This document shows, in pieces, positions 11,372 through 21,099 of a stretch of DNA of 64,000 nucleotides. The stretch comes from Clarkia xantiana subsp. parviflora. Its lineage: Eukaryota; Streptophyta; Magnoliopsida; Myrtales; Onagraceae. The notes under the pieces are model-generated. The model did not search any database. It was not told where the DNA came from and saw nothing but the letters and a program-made list of their open reading frames with translations. Numbering within the stretch: position 1 is the first letter of the stretch; each line of letters opens with the position of its first letter. The translations under genes were made by a program, and so were the position numbers. The stretch is from positions 26,996,761 to 27,060,760 of the forward strand of contig JAPTYO010000008.1 in NCBI GenBank assembly GCA_036873135.1. Direction: 5' to 3'.

Positions 11372-12059
11372 CGATTATGAGGTCTCAGTCCGAGACACAG
11401 AGGTGAATAGGCAAGATATCCCGCGAAGGGAGGTGGATGCTCCCCCAAACCTGGTGGGGCACAGAGAAGAAATCCCGCGGAGGGAGGTAGGTGCTTCCTC
11501 AAACTCGGAGTTGGCCAAGGCAGTAGCAGATGCTATGCCTATGTTCTTGGCGGCCATGGAGGCTCTGCTGGACAAGAGAGAGGCTGCCAGGAGGGCAGAG
11601 TAGTTGCCCCCACGGGAGGAGTTGCCTCCACCTCCTCCAAGGGAGGTTCAAGCAGAACAGGAGGTTCAGAAGGTTCAACCCAGGAGTAGGGGTAAGGAAC
11701 CCGCGCACTCGGAGAAGTTCGTGGTTGATGGTCCCGGACAAGTGCAACAGAGGACCATTCCCCTGAATGGCCCCATCACCCCCGATCAGGTGGTGAAAAT
11801 TGTCAACATCTGCATGGGCGACCAGAAGCAAATGACATCGGAGCTGAGGGATCGATCCAGTCATCCTTTTGTTCCGCGGCTGATAGACACCGTCGCCCCG
11901 CCCGGGCTAGGTATTCCGACCATCAAGGAGTATGATGGTGAAGGGGACCCGGTTCGCCATGTTCAGAGACATGTCCTGGCTTGTATGGGTAGGACTTCGA
12001 ATGATGACCTCATATGTTCATTGTTCCTGATCACCTTGGGAGAAAGGGCCATGACATGA
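11364..12059 (+). pseudogene. gag middle segment with two in-frame stops
   Basis: Continues in the frame of the main gag-pol. It contains two copies of an IPRREV[DG]A motif, a proline-rich stretch, and then the start of the retrotransposon Gag domain (GIPTIKEYDGEGDPVRHVQ, LICSLFLITLGERA). It is interrupted by TAG at 11601-11603 and ends at TGA 12057-12059, where related Gag proteins normally have a Trp after the alanine-rich turn. Without readthrough the Gag domain is cut in two. Confidence 0.8.
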
Positions 12060-12101
12060 TTTTTCAGCCTACCGCCGGGAAGTATTACGTGCTGGGCTGA
12101 T

Positions 12102-15100
12102 ATGCACGATCGCTTCATCAAGCAATATCAAGGTCGTAGGAGTCTCCTAAAGAGCGTGAGGTCTTTGACCCAGGTGGTGCAAAGATCCGACGAGTCGTTG
12201 GCATATTACTACCAACGGTTTACTGCTAGTGCTGCGGAGATCGATGAGGAGATATCGGAGGGAGATACCATCCGAACCTTCCTTCGGAACCTGACTGCTC
12301 CGTATGGGTCCGATCTGATGCACAGTGTAGCCGCGAAGGCTGTGTGGAGCATGGAGGCCCTGCAAGCGAGGGTGAAGCAGCAAATCGACGTGCAGGAGTC
12401 AAAGATTGCTGCCGGAGAGCTTGATCCTCCGAAGTCAGGAAGAGGAAAGCCATCGTCCAAGCTGTCGGATGATCGCAAAGGGAGCGACAAATCGGAGGGA
12501 AGTAGGAGCCGTGGTCGCCCCGAGAGAAGGGAGGATAAGCGTCCTCCGCAGAAGGATAACCGCGAGGGTCGTAGCGTTCCCATCAACAGTTCGATGACCT
12601 CCGTGCTAGCCGTGATGGATCGGCAGGGTCTCGCTCGATATCCCCCGAGGAAGGAAGGTGAGTTCTTGGGAGGTCGCTCTGATCGTTACTGTCGGTACCA
12701 TCGAGCCAATGGTCACGACACAGATAACTGTCGAGAGCTGAAGAAGGAGATAGAGAAGCTGATCCAGAAGGGGAAGCTGAAGGAGTTCGTCGGAAGGGGA
12801 CGGTGCCGATCCCGTTCCAAAAGTCGGTCACGGTCCCGTTCCAAGTCCCGTGATCGATCCCCAAAGAAGAAGAAGGTTGAGCCAGAATCCTCTGGTTCCG
12901 GTGCCTGTAAGGAGAGGCGGGGAACCATTAACGTCATTCACGGAGGAATGGCAGCGGGAGGTGACACCTCCGCTTCTCGGGAGAATTATGCTTCCCGCAT
13001 CTCTGCTGCTGTGGTGCTAGGCAAGAGGTCCCAGTCGTGGACTGTAAAGGAAGAAATGGTGATTTCTTTCTCGGCGGAGGATTTGATAGGCGTGGAGAGC
13101 CCCCACGATGATGCCTTGGCCGTGACCTTGGATGTGGATGGATTCGAGATGAAGCGGATCCTGATAGATGGAGGGAGCTCCTCCGACATTCTGTTCATGG
13201 ACGCCCTGGAGGCCATGGGAAAGACGAAGAAGGACCTGACACAGGTGAACTTCCCGATGGTAGGATTCTCTGGTTCTACTTCCTATCCGTTGGGAATGAT
13301 TACCTTGCCGGTGGAGTTCGGTAGTGGTTGGAAGATGGAACGGCAGAACGTGGACTTCGTCGTAGTAGAGTCTGCGGGGACGTATAACGCTATTATCGGG
13401 AGGACTACCATCAACCCTCTCATGGTAGTTGCCTCGACCGTTCACCAGAAGATGAAGTTCCCGACTGACAATGGCGTCGGAGAGGTCAAGGGTGACCAGG
13501 TGGCGTCACGAAGGTGTTATGTTAACACCACCCGAAGGAGAAGGAGGGAAGCCATGGCTGTCCTGCAGACTGATGCCAACCCTCGGGAGGAGTTCGGGCG
13601 TCCCGCCCCCATGGAGGATCTGAAAGAGGTCGAGATTGATGGCCCTCAAAGGAAGGTGAAGATCGGGTCTGCTTTGTCAGAGGAAAGAGCCCGAGAGTTG
13701 ATTGAGCTCCTGAAGGAGTTTAAGGAGCTGTTTGCCTGGTCCCCGAGCGATATGCCAGGAATCAGCCCCGACGTGATAGTGCACGAGCTAAAGATCGACC
13801 CCGCGATCAAGCCTATCGCACAGAAGAGACGTCCGATGGGCGTGGACAAGAGGATCGCGATCCAGCAAGAGGTGGGCAGACTGCTCGACGCTGGATTCAT
13901 CAAGGAGCTCCGATTCCAGACTTGGGTCGCTAACCCAGTCCTGGTGAGAAAGAGTAATGGGAAGTGGCGGATGTGTGTCGATTTCCGCGATTTGAACAAG
14001 GCCTGCCCGAAGGATTGCTATCCACTCCCGAGGATTGACCAGTTGGTGGATGCCACGTCGGGACATGAGCTGCTGAGCTTCATGGATGCCTATTCGGGTT
14101 ACAACCAGATCAAGATGGCGAAGGAGGATGCCCCCCATACAGCCTTCTATGCTAATAGTGACGTCTATCACTACGACGTTATGCCCTTCGGGCTGATCAA
14201 TGCTGGAGCAACTTACCAGAGGATGGTGAATAAGTTGTTCGGAGACATGCTGGGAAAGACCATGGAGGCTTATGTGGATGACATGCTGGTGAAGTACCGA
14301 CAGGCAGGGGACCATGTTCAAAATTTGGCGGCGGCGTTTGAGCGGATGAAGTTTCATCAGGTTCGTTTGAACCCGGACAAGTGTGCTTTCGGGGTGAACT
14401 CGGGGAAATTCCTGGGATTTATGGTGAGCCAAAGAGGAATCGAGGTGAATCCCGAGAAGCTGAAGGCAATCGAGGAGATGCAGTCTCCGAAAACCCATCG
14501 GGAGGTCCAGGTGCTGAATGGACGATTAGCCGCGATGAATCGTTTCTTATCCAAGGCGAGTGACCGAGCCATGCCATTTTTTGATGTGCTAAGGGCCCAC
14601 AAGAAGTTTGAATGGTCCGACAAGTGCGAGGATGCATTCCAAGCACTTAAGCAGCACCTCCGTACCCTCCCGCCGTTGGCGAAACCGGTTCCAGGCGAGC
14701 CGCTTTATCTCTATTTGGCTGTTTCCGATGTTGCTGTTAGCTCTGTTTTAATAAAGATTGTCAAGGGCAACCAAGTGCCTGTCTATTATGTAAGCAAGGC
14801 GTTTGCCAAATCTGAAATGAATTATCCCGCTATTGAGAAGTATCTCTTTGCGTTGATTGTTGCTGCTCAAAAGTTACGGCCTTACTTCCATTCCCACGAG
14901 GTTACGGTGTTAACTAATCAGCCCTTGAAGCACTTTTTGAACCGACCGGAGGCGTCGGGGAGATTGGTGAAATGGGCCATCGAGCTTACGGAGTTCCGTA
15001 TCCACTTTGCTCCGAGGACAGCTATTAAGGGCCAGGCATTGGCGGATTTTATAGCTGAGTCTACAGCACCCGATCTGGACGAAGCGGGTCCTGTAGAGGG

Positions 15101-16400
15101 GGCAACCATGGAGGTCCCGATAGCAGAACAGCCAGAACATCCAAATGAGGAGAACACTTGGGAGATGTACACTGATGGTTCATCAGGTGTAGAAGGATCG
15201 GGGGCAGGATTCATATTGATACCGCCCGGTGGAGGCGAGCCCCTGCGATATGCCTTGGCCTTGACGTTTAAGGCCACCAACAATGAAGATGAGTACGAGG
15301 CTCTCATCACGGGCCTTAAAATCTCCAAAGGAACGGGAGTCGATCATTTAAAAGTGAAGTGTGATGCCAGCTTGATCGTGAATCAAGTCCAGGGGAACTA
15401 TGAAGCCAAGAGCCCGACAATGAGGAAGTATTTGCACGAGGTGCAGACTTTGAAGGGAAGCTTCAAAAGCCTCGACATCGAGGCAATCCCGAGGGAAGAA
15501 AATGCGGAGGCAGACGCCTTAAGCAAGTTTGCTCTGGGAGTGGCCCCCGAAGAGAATCGGAAGGTGCACTTTCTGGAGAAAGTAATTATCTCAACCATCG
15601 ATCCGTCGGAGGTATGCGCTATTGAAGCAGGATCGGAGGAAGAAGAGAAACCTACCTGGATGACCCCGATGGTCACATACCTGACTACGGGGGCACTCCC
15701 CGATGATGAAGTGGCAGCTGTTAGGTTGCGTCAAATCGCGAGCAACTACGTGATGGTGGACAATCAGTTATACAAGAGGGGGCATGTAAAGCCTTTTCTG
15801 AAATGTGTGGCGGAGCCTGATACGAATCGGATCCTGAGAGAGTTGCACGAAGGAGTCGCGGCCTGTCATGAGGGGGCCCGATCCACTGTGAGGAAAGCGC
15901 TGAATCTAGGCTATTATTGGCCTTCGATGAACAAGGAAGCGACAGCGATGGTCCAATCCTGTGATGCATGCCAGAGGTACGCCCCGAATATCGTGGCTCC
16001 TGCCGCGGACTTGATGTCCATCAGAAGTGCTTGGCCCTTCGCGCAGTGGGGCATTGACTTGGTGGGACCTCTTCCTCAAGCGAAAGGTCAGTGCAAGTAT
16101 TTACTCGTAGCCATCGATTACTTCTCGAAGTGGATAGAGGCTAAGGCGTTGGCCAAGACGACGGGGCAGCAGATCCTCAAGTTCCTTCAAACTCAGATCA
16201 TATCCCGGTACGGGGTTCCTCGAGTGTTGATCAGCGATAATGGCCCTCCGTTCAATGGGGCTCAGTTGAAGGAGTACCTGGAAGAATTGAAAATCGAGCA
16301 TCGGACAGCCTCCGTCCACCATGCTCAGACCAATGGCCAGGTGGAATCAGCCAACAAGATCGTGATAAATGGCTTGAAGAAGAGAGTCTACGCCTTGTAG
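12102..16400 (+). pseudogene. pol: gag-pol main open segment: Gag C-term, PR, RT, RNase H x2, most of integrase
   Basis: 1432 codons from the first ATG after the TGA. Residues 1-100 are the rest of the Gag domain. Residues 197-210 form a C-x2-H-x4-H-x4-C finger (CRYHRANGHDTDNC), followed by an Arg/Ser-rich tract (about 235-258). The protease active site is IDGGSS at D356. RT spans about 590-780 with FMDAYSGYNQ and the YVDD box at 724-727. The first RNase H (about 865-985) has TNQPLKH where TDQPL is usual, so a catalytic Asp is Asn at 939. The second, archaeal-type RNase H (about 1020-1145) keeps YTDGSS, CDAS and EADALS. Integrase has H1249/H1256/C1287/C1290 and D1319, D1379, E1415 (D,D35E). 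The frame stops at TAG 16398-16400, 17 codons past the catalytic Glu. Confidence 0.95.
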
Positions 16401-16889
16401 GGTCATTACCTGGATGAGCTTGAAAACGTGTTGTGGGCTGTTAGAAAAACACCCAAGCAATCAACGGGGGAGACTCCGTTTGGCCTTGTCTATGGCACGG
16501 AGGCAGTTGCTCCCGTAGAGATAGCAGTGGCGTCCCATCGCAGGAGGTATTATGAGCCTCTAACGAACGAGGAAATGAGACGTCTAGACTTAGACTTGCT
16601 CGAGGAGAAAAGGTGGAAGGCTGATGAAGTCCAGGCTCGGATGCGTCTGGCAACAGCCCGATATTATAATCGGCGTGTCAAGTCCCGACAATTCTTCGTG
16701 GGAGAACTTGTTTGGCGGAGGAACGAGTTTGTTCATCAAGATCGGATCAACAAGCTATCACCGAAATGGGAGGGACCTTACAAGATTGTAGGGATGCCAG
16801 CCCCGAATGCATACAAGCTAGAAGACCTTGATGGCAAGACGTTGAAACATTCCTTCAGTGGCGCACACTTGAAGAAGTATCACGTTTGA
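16401..16889 (+). pseudogene. integrase C-terminal segment
   Basis: Same frame as the main segment, directly after its TAG. It contains LWAVRKTPKQSTGETPF and LVYGTEAVAPVEI, the hallmark end of Gypsy integrase cores, then a GPYKIVGM...GKTLKHSFSGAHLKKY C-terminal domain and the natural stop at 16887-16889. I see no chromodomain, in keeping with the Tat lineage. Confidence 0.9.
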
Positions 16890-17049
16890 TATTAAGTCGC
16901 CTTTAGAGGTGCGTGATGTTAAGCCGCCGCGAATGGCGCAAGTTATCTATCGATCCGATGTAAGCAAAACTTTGATTTATTAATGAATAAAAGAAGCTGC
17001 TTCCGATCAAATTGCTTTTAGATTTATTCTAACTGTTAGTAAGACGTCT

Positions 17050-17560
17050 TGAAGGACGCGACAAAAGCCTTACGAGGTACGAGTAAGTCGCCTTTATGGC
17101 GCGATAAAAAGCCTTACGAGGTACGAGTAAGTCGCCTTTATGGCGCGATAAAAAGCCTTACGAGGTACGAGTAAGTCGCCTTTATGGCGCGATAAAAAGC
17201 CTTTCGAGGTACGTACAAAAGCCCTACGTGGTATGAGTAAGTCGTCTTTATGATGCAACCAAAAGCCTAGGTACGAAAAAGCCCTAACGGGTCCACGTAA
17301 GTCGTCTATATGATGCGGCAAAAAGCCTTAAAGGGTACGAAAAAGCCCTAACGGGTCCGCATAAGTCATCTATATGATGCAGCAAAAAGCCTTAAGAGGT
17401 ACGATTAAGTCGTCTGGAATGACGCGGTAAAAGCCCTAAGGGGTACGATTAAGTCGTCTAGAATGGCGCGATAAAAGCCTTAAAGGGTGCGGAAAAATCA
17501 TCTTAAGTGATGTGTGAAATTTCCTTGAATGGCATGGATGAGAAACCTTAAGTGGTGAAG
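17050..17560 (+). repeat. 44-bp tandem repeat in the pol-antisense gene spacer
   Basis: Unit built around AAAAGCCTTACGAGGTACGA and GTAAGTCGCCTTTATGGCGCG. The period is exactly 44 bp for three copies (for example GCGATA at 17101, 17145, 17189). More diverged copies of about 60 bp carry on to about 17560. Non-coding. It sits where Tat elements have variable spacers, and the truncated element at 35365-42098 has different tandem repeats in the same place. Confidence 0.9.
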
Positions 17561-17779
17561 TCCCGAGTAAAGCATCGGAAGGATGTATGAAGTCATCTTA
17601 AGTGATGCATCGGAACGTTTTAAGTAACGGATCTAAAGTCACTTTAAATAGTGCAATGGTTATCGAGACCAAAACAGATGGAAGGAATTTCTTATAAGGG
17701 CTCAAAGGCCTAAAGATTCCGATACAAAAGATAAGGAGGATACAAGGAGGAAAATTACAAGGACTTAAAGAATAGAGCA

Positions 17780-18529
17780 TTAAGCTTGGTCCTTGATAGA
17801 AGTTGGGTCCTCAGCAGCTTCGGAGGGAGCAGGGATCGAGGGGTCCTGGGCAGAAGGCTCCGCAGCCTGTGGAGTCGGGTCCGCGGCACCTACAGGGGGA
17901 TCGGCCTCATCACTCTCCGCGGGGAGGTTGAAGTATTTCTCCGCGAAAGGGGCGAGGGTCTCGGACTTCTTGAAGTCGATGGAATCCTCGTATGCCGTGT
18001 AGAGCTCCTCGACGGCATTGAACAGAACGTTCTCCACCTCGGTTTTGCAGAACCCCACGGCATCCGTCTGGAAATCTTCAGAGTTCCGATACTCCTCGCG
18101 GCCCTCCTCACGACCCTGTAGGCGGCCCTCCTCGTGACCCTGTTGGCGACCCTCCTCGTGGCCCTGAGCCTTTGCCTCAGCCAACTTGGCCTCAAGTCCC
18201 GCCTTGGCTTCCGCGAGAGCTTCCGCGAGAATGTCCTTCTCGCGGATAAGCTGCCCCTTCTCCGCCTCGTGCCGCCGCTGTTCCTCCTGGAGCATCCTCC
18301 GCTCCCGACGTAGCACGACCTCATGATCTTGGACCTGCTTGTGCAGGCCCAGAGCCTTCTCGCCAAGGAGAGCCTGTTCCTTGGCTATCTTATTCCTGGC
18401 CGCTACCGCCTCGTCGAGGTCCGCTTGGAGCTTGGCCAATGCGTCGGGGTCCGACTTGGCTTGTGCCTCCTCCAAAGCACCCTTCAGAGCCAGGATGAAG
18501 CCAAAGCAGCGCTGCTGGTCCGCGGTTTC
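17780..18529 (-). CDS. Antisense gene exon 4: coiled-coil C-terminus
   Basis: Starts after CGTCTTAG with ETADQQRCFGFILALKGALE and is open for 249 codons to the stop at 17780-17782. It is rich in Ala, Glu, Lys and Arg with heptad-like spacing (ALAEAKAGLEAKLAEAKAQ) and a short HEEGR repeat, so a long coiled coil. A conserved-looking tail (FNAVEELYTAYEDSIDFKK) is followed by an acidic Pro/Ala tail. The counterpart exon at 37004-37597 has the same position, the same intron phase and a similar coiled coil with AAHEEGRKAG. Confidence 0.8.
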   Translation of the reverse strand, partial: ETADQQRCFGFILALKGALEEAQAKSDPDALAKLQADLDEAVAARNKIAKEQALLGEKALGLHKQVQDHEVVLRRERRMLQEEQRRHEAEKGQLIREKDILAEALAEAKAGLEAKLAEAKAQGHEEGRQQGHEEGRLQGREEGREEYRNSEDFQTDAVGFCKTEVENVLFNAVEELYTAYEDSIDFKKSETLAPFAEKYFNLPAESDEADPPVGAADPTPQAAEPSAQDPSIPAPSEAAEDPTSIKDQA

Positions 18530-18616
18530 CTAAGACGAAAGGGAAAGAGGATTAAAATCTGATAATTGAAGGCAAGAACAATGAAGGGAAGAATAAAAGC
18601 GAGGGTAAAGTTTTAC
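18530..18616 (-). other. Intron 3 of the antisense gene (87 bp, phase 0)
   Basis: Donor GAG|GTAAAA and acceptor CTTAG|GAAACC. The interior is T-rich on the coding strand (CTTTTATTCTTCCCTTCATT), typical of plant introns. Removal joins ...IRRME to ETADQ in frame. Confidence 0.8.
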
Positions 18617-19595
18617 CTCCATCCGACGGATAGCCATATTGCGGAGCTCTTCCTCGATATCCTCCCGCGCCAAGGAGATTGGGCGCCTCAAGGCTGGTGG
18701 AATTGACCCTGCCAGCAGATGCAGGGCCAATTCAGGCTGAAGGTCTCCCCGATGGAGTGAGACCCCCTGGAGAGACTCGATCGGGTTCCAGGGAACCGTC
18801 TCCTGGTCGGGGGGTGAAAACCTTGTAAAGATTCTCATCCACGGGGAGAGGAGGGATGACCCTGGACGCTTCAGTCGGAGGAGCCACCTCGGTCGGAGGC
18901 TCAGGAGACGGAGAGCGGAACTCCGGGGGAGGACTCCGAGACACGTCCTCCACAGTCGGCCTCAGGATGCTTCGACCAGGCCTTTGGCGGGGAAGCAGGC
19001 CGCCTTCGTTTTTCTCCTCGGAGGAGGGGGAAGCCTCCAAGTTGGTCACCTGACGGAACTGAGCTTCCGTCGGGGCATCCTCCAGCATCAGCTCTTGTGG
19101 AGTCGCGGCCCCTGCTGGAGTAGCAGCCTTCTTCGGAGTAAGAGCCTCCGACGGACCTGCGGTGGCGGGACGAATAAAATCAGGCAGAGTATCATGGGGG
19201 CACCAGATGATTTGGCGCTCGAGATGTTGGTCATTTCCAAAGAAGTTGTAGTATCCCGCCTTGAGGACGCGGGGGGGTTTCTCCTCGAAGTATATACTTA
19301 ATTTCTCGGACCCGCGACTCCCGATCAGCGGGGATAAACTCCTCGGGAACCAACCTCCTATATTTCTTAATAGCGAGGCGAACGCGCTTACCTTCCTCAG
19401 CAGTGGTGACACCGAAGGCTTGGTCTATCTCCTCCCTTCTGGCCCGCTTGGCCACGATCTGCTCTTCAGTCGGAGGAGCAGCAGAAGAGGAAGCTCCCTT
19501 CTTCAAAGACTTTCGCTTCCGCTTGGAGCCACTCTGGACGGCATCGGTCTCCCCCTGCTTCAACATGAGATGGGTCAGCAGAGATGCCTTCTTGG
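18617..19595 (-). pseudogene. Antisense gene exon 3: basic linker, conserved box and proline-rich region (two frame changes)
   Basis: After the acceptor TTTTTGCAG, the frame reads AKKASLLTHLMLKQGETDAV and then a nuclear-localisation-like KRKRKSLKK. A middle block (GYYNFFGNDQHLERQIIWCP) lies in a second frame, followed by a long Pro/Ser/Glu-rich stretch. A third frame carries LARDIEEEL-type sequence (SLAREDIEEELRNMAIRRME) up to the donor GAG|GTAAAA at 18617/18616. The two frame changes lie at or near runs of seven and six G (19271-19277, 18809-18814). Confidence 0.65.
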
Positions 19596-19633
19596 CTGCA
19601 AAAATGAAAAGACAAAGTGGTTAGAAGTGTTAC

Positions 19634-20418
19634 CCAGATAACCAAATCCTTGGAAACGGAATCGAGGAGCCGGACTCCGATATGAATCAAGTCTCTCTCC
19701 ACGAGCTTGTTGGCGTCGAGGGGAATGAAGGATTCCCCCCAACGATAAAGCTGTACCAGCTGGAGAGTGTTGAAGTCATCCTCGGTGTAGACTTCGAGCT
19801 TGGGGGCAGGGTCCGCCACAACCTCCCATCGGGGCCATGGGATTGAGCTGTTCTGGACGAAGAAGTAATACTTCTTCCATCCGCTATTGTCGGATCCCGA
19901 GTCGCGAATCAGCACCCGATCCTTATTAAACTTCCAGGTCTCGCTATCCCAGCCAAACCGTGAAAGTTGCTCCTTTGTCCACTTGGGGAGTCGGGGAGAG
20001 AAGGAGCAAACACCAGCCTTATTACACTTCATCCCGTAGAAGGTGCGAAAGAGTAGCAAACTGTACGTCCACCGCTGGCGGAGGCACAGGACCTGGAAAG
20101 CGTTCCACACGCGGATGGCATGTGGAGAGAAGGTGCAGGGATGCGTCTGGTAGAAGTTGCACATCTCCGCCAGGTTCCCGCAAAAAGGGAATCGAATCCC
20201 AGCATTTATCTGCCCGGTGGAGACGAACACCTCTCCCTCTCGAGGACGCGTGACGATATGCTTTCTCCTGGTGGTCGAGTGAGACTCGTAGGGAAAGCGG
20301 GGTTCCCAATATGAGGTAATGCAGCCTTCTCGGAGAGCAACCTCGTACGAGGTCTCAGAAATCTCGTTAACAGCAAGCTCAAAAATGAAAGGGGTCCTTG
20401 CCCCAGAACTAGCCTCGT
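19634..20418 (-). CDS. Antisense gene exon 2: conserved N-terminal domain
   Basis: Begins after CCGTTTTAG, giving D-E-A-S-S-G-A-R and running open to the GT at 19633. Conserved blocks are VFVSTGQINAGIRFPFC, FYQ, AIRVWNAFQVL, YSLLLFRTFYGM, WKKYYFFVQ and LYRWGESFIPLDANKLVERD. The same blocks in altered form (GLRFPYC, FYQ, GIRVWTFFQVL, TTIFRCFYQL, HYFFV, CLLRASDQEL) make up the first exon of the gene at 37004-39175. With the first AG (19597-19596) the next exon would be out of frame; an AG five bases further on keeps the frame. An alternative donor at GGATTTG|GTTATC is also phase 0. Confidence 0.75.
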
Positions 20419-20503
20419 CTAAAACGGTTACAAACAGAAAAACTTAAGAAAGGAGGAAAAGGTAATGTCAGCAAATCGTGGAAGCAAAGAATGAAAACCT
20501 TAC
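20419..20503 (-). other. Intron 1 of the antisense gene (85 bp, phase 1)
   Basis: Donor TCTG|GTAAGG, a strong plant donor, and acceptor CGTTTTAG|ACGAGG, with a T-rich interior on the coding strand. It splits an Asp codon. The upstream exon carries only seven coding bases, so simple frame calling would miss this start. Confidence 0.8.
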
Positions 20504-20510
20504 CAGACAT

Positions 20511-21087
20511 TGTTGATGGTTGCTCGGAAAAGATGAAGAAAGGCTGAAGGCCTTGGATCACTGGAAGGGCAAAAGAAACTTGGAGAAGAAGCTTCGAGGT
20601 TTGAAAATGGCAGAATTCCAGAAATTGAAACGGTGAGGAAGAGTGAATAGTGCCATGGTTTTGGCTTTTATAGGCAAAAAGACAGCTGGACGGATTCAAT
20701 CTGGACCGTTGAAGATGAAACGACTAAATCTTGATCGCCGAAATTATAGAGACGGTACGGAAGAGACGTTAGTGACGTAATGAGTACCTTTTCAGAAAGC
20801 AGCAGTCACGCTGGTTTGGGCGTCGTTTCATTATCCCCAGCATTTAATGCTGCAGTAACCGAGGAGTCTCCTCGGATTTGGCAACTGTCCTTAGAATCCA
20901 GTAGGACTAAGGCAATCATGAGTGAGAAGCTCTGTTATTCAAGAATTGTGCTCCGATGGTGATATCAGGAGGTCTCAAGACAAAAGCCTCCGATGGCAAT
21001 ATCGGGAGGTATGGAGACAAAAGCCTCCGACGATGAAGTCGGGAGGTCTGGAATTGGAAGACACGACGGACTGCAAGTCCCCCATGT
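20511..21087. other. Spacer between antisense gene and 3' LTR; likely antisense leader and promoter
   Basis: No sense-strand gene. The part near 20510-20700 would be the 5' leader of the antisense transcript. Around 20950-21050 there are three copies of a CTCCGATGGTGATATCGGGAGG-like motif in variants (for example GCCTCCGATGGCAATATCGG). A promoter role is inference. Confidence 0.45.
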
Positions 21088-21099
21088 CTTGGGGGCAAA
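21088..21099 (+). other. Polypurine tract of the Tat element
   Basis: CTTGGGGGCAAA directly before the 3' LTR, the usual primer site for plus-strand DNA synthesis. The truncated element at 41393-41405 has the matching CTCGGGGGCAAG. Confidence 0.85.

Larger units (their letters stand above)
11234..16889 (+). pseudogene. gag-pol polyprotein of the Tat element (disrupted)
   Basis: One long reading frame starting at the ATG at 11234, 53 nt past the PBS, and ending at TGA 16887-16889. Domain order is Gag, CHHC finger, protease, RT, RNase H, second RNase H, integrase. Breaks seen: a frame change at the seven-G run 11357-11363; in-frame TAG at 11601-11603; TGA at 12057-12059 (a Trp position by context); and TAG at 16398-16400 inside integrase. 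The domains between the breaks are well preserved, so the damage is recent or partly sequencing error at the homopolymer. It would have encoded the capsid and replication enzymes of the element. Confidence 0.93.
17780..20510 (-). pseudogene. Antisense intron-containing gene of the Tat element (gypsy-type 'Transposase_28'-like)
   Basis: Read right to left: exon 1 ATGTCTG (20510-20504), intron 20503-20419 (GT...AG, 85 bp), exon 2 from 20418, a second intron ending near 19596, exon 3 to 18617, intron 18616-18530 (GT...AG, 87 bp), and exon 4 18529-17780. Intron 1 splits an Asp codon and joins frames exactly; intron 3 is phase 0 and also joins exactly. The N-terminal part (IRFPFCGNLAEMCNFYQ, then WNAFQVL and FRTFYGM) resembles the plant 'putative gypsy type transposon' family (Pfam Transposase_28), from memory. 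The middle is Lys/Arg-rich then Pro-rich, and the C-terminus is a long coiled coil. Function unknown. Exon 3 has two frame changes, at G runs 19271-19277 and 18809-18814, so this copy may be broken or mis-sequenced. A homologue lies at 37004-39175. Confidence 0.8.

Noticed and set aside
12147..16653. Many minus-strand and other-frame ORFs inside gag-pol
   Set aside because: Shadows of the gag-pol frame, no motifs; the sense frame has all conserved retroelement domains.
17786..20314. Plus-strand frames between pol and the 3' LTR
   Set aside because: Shadows of the antisense exons; no motif, and they break at the antisense intron positions.
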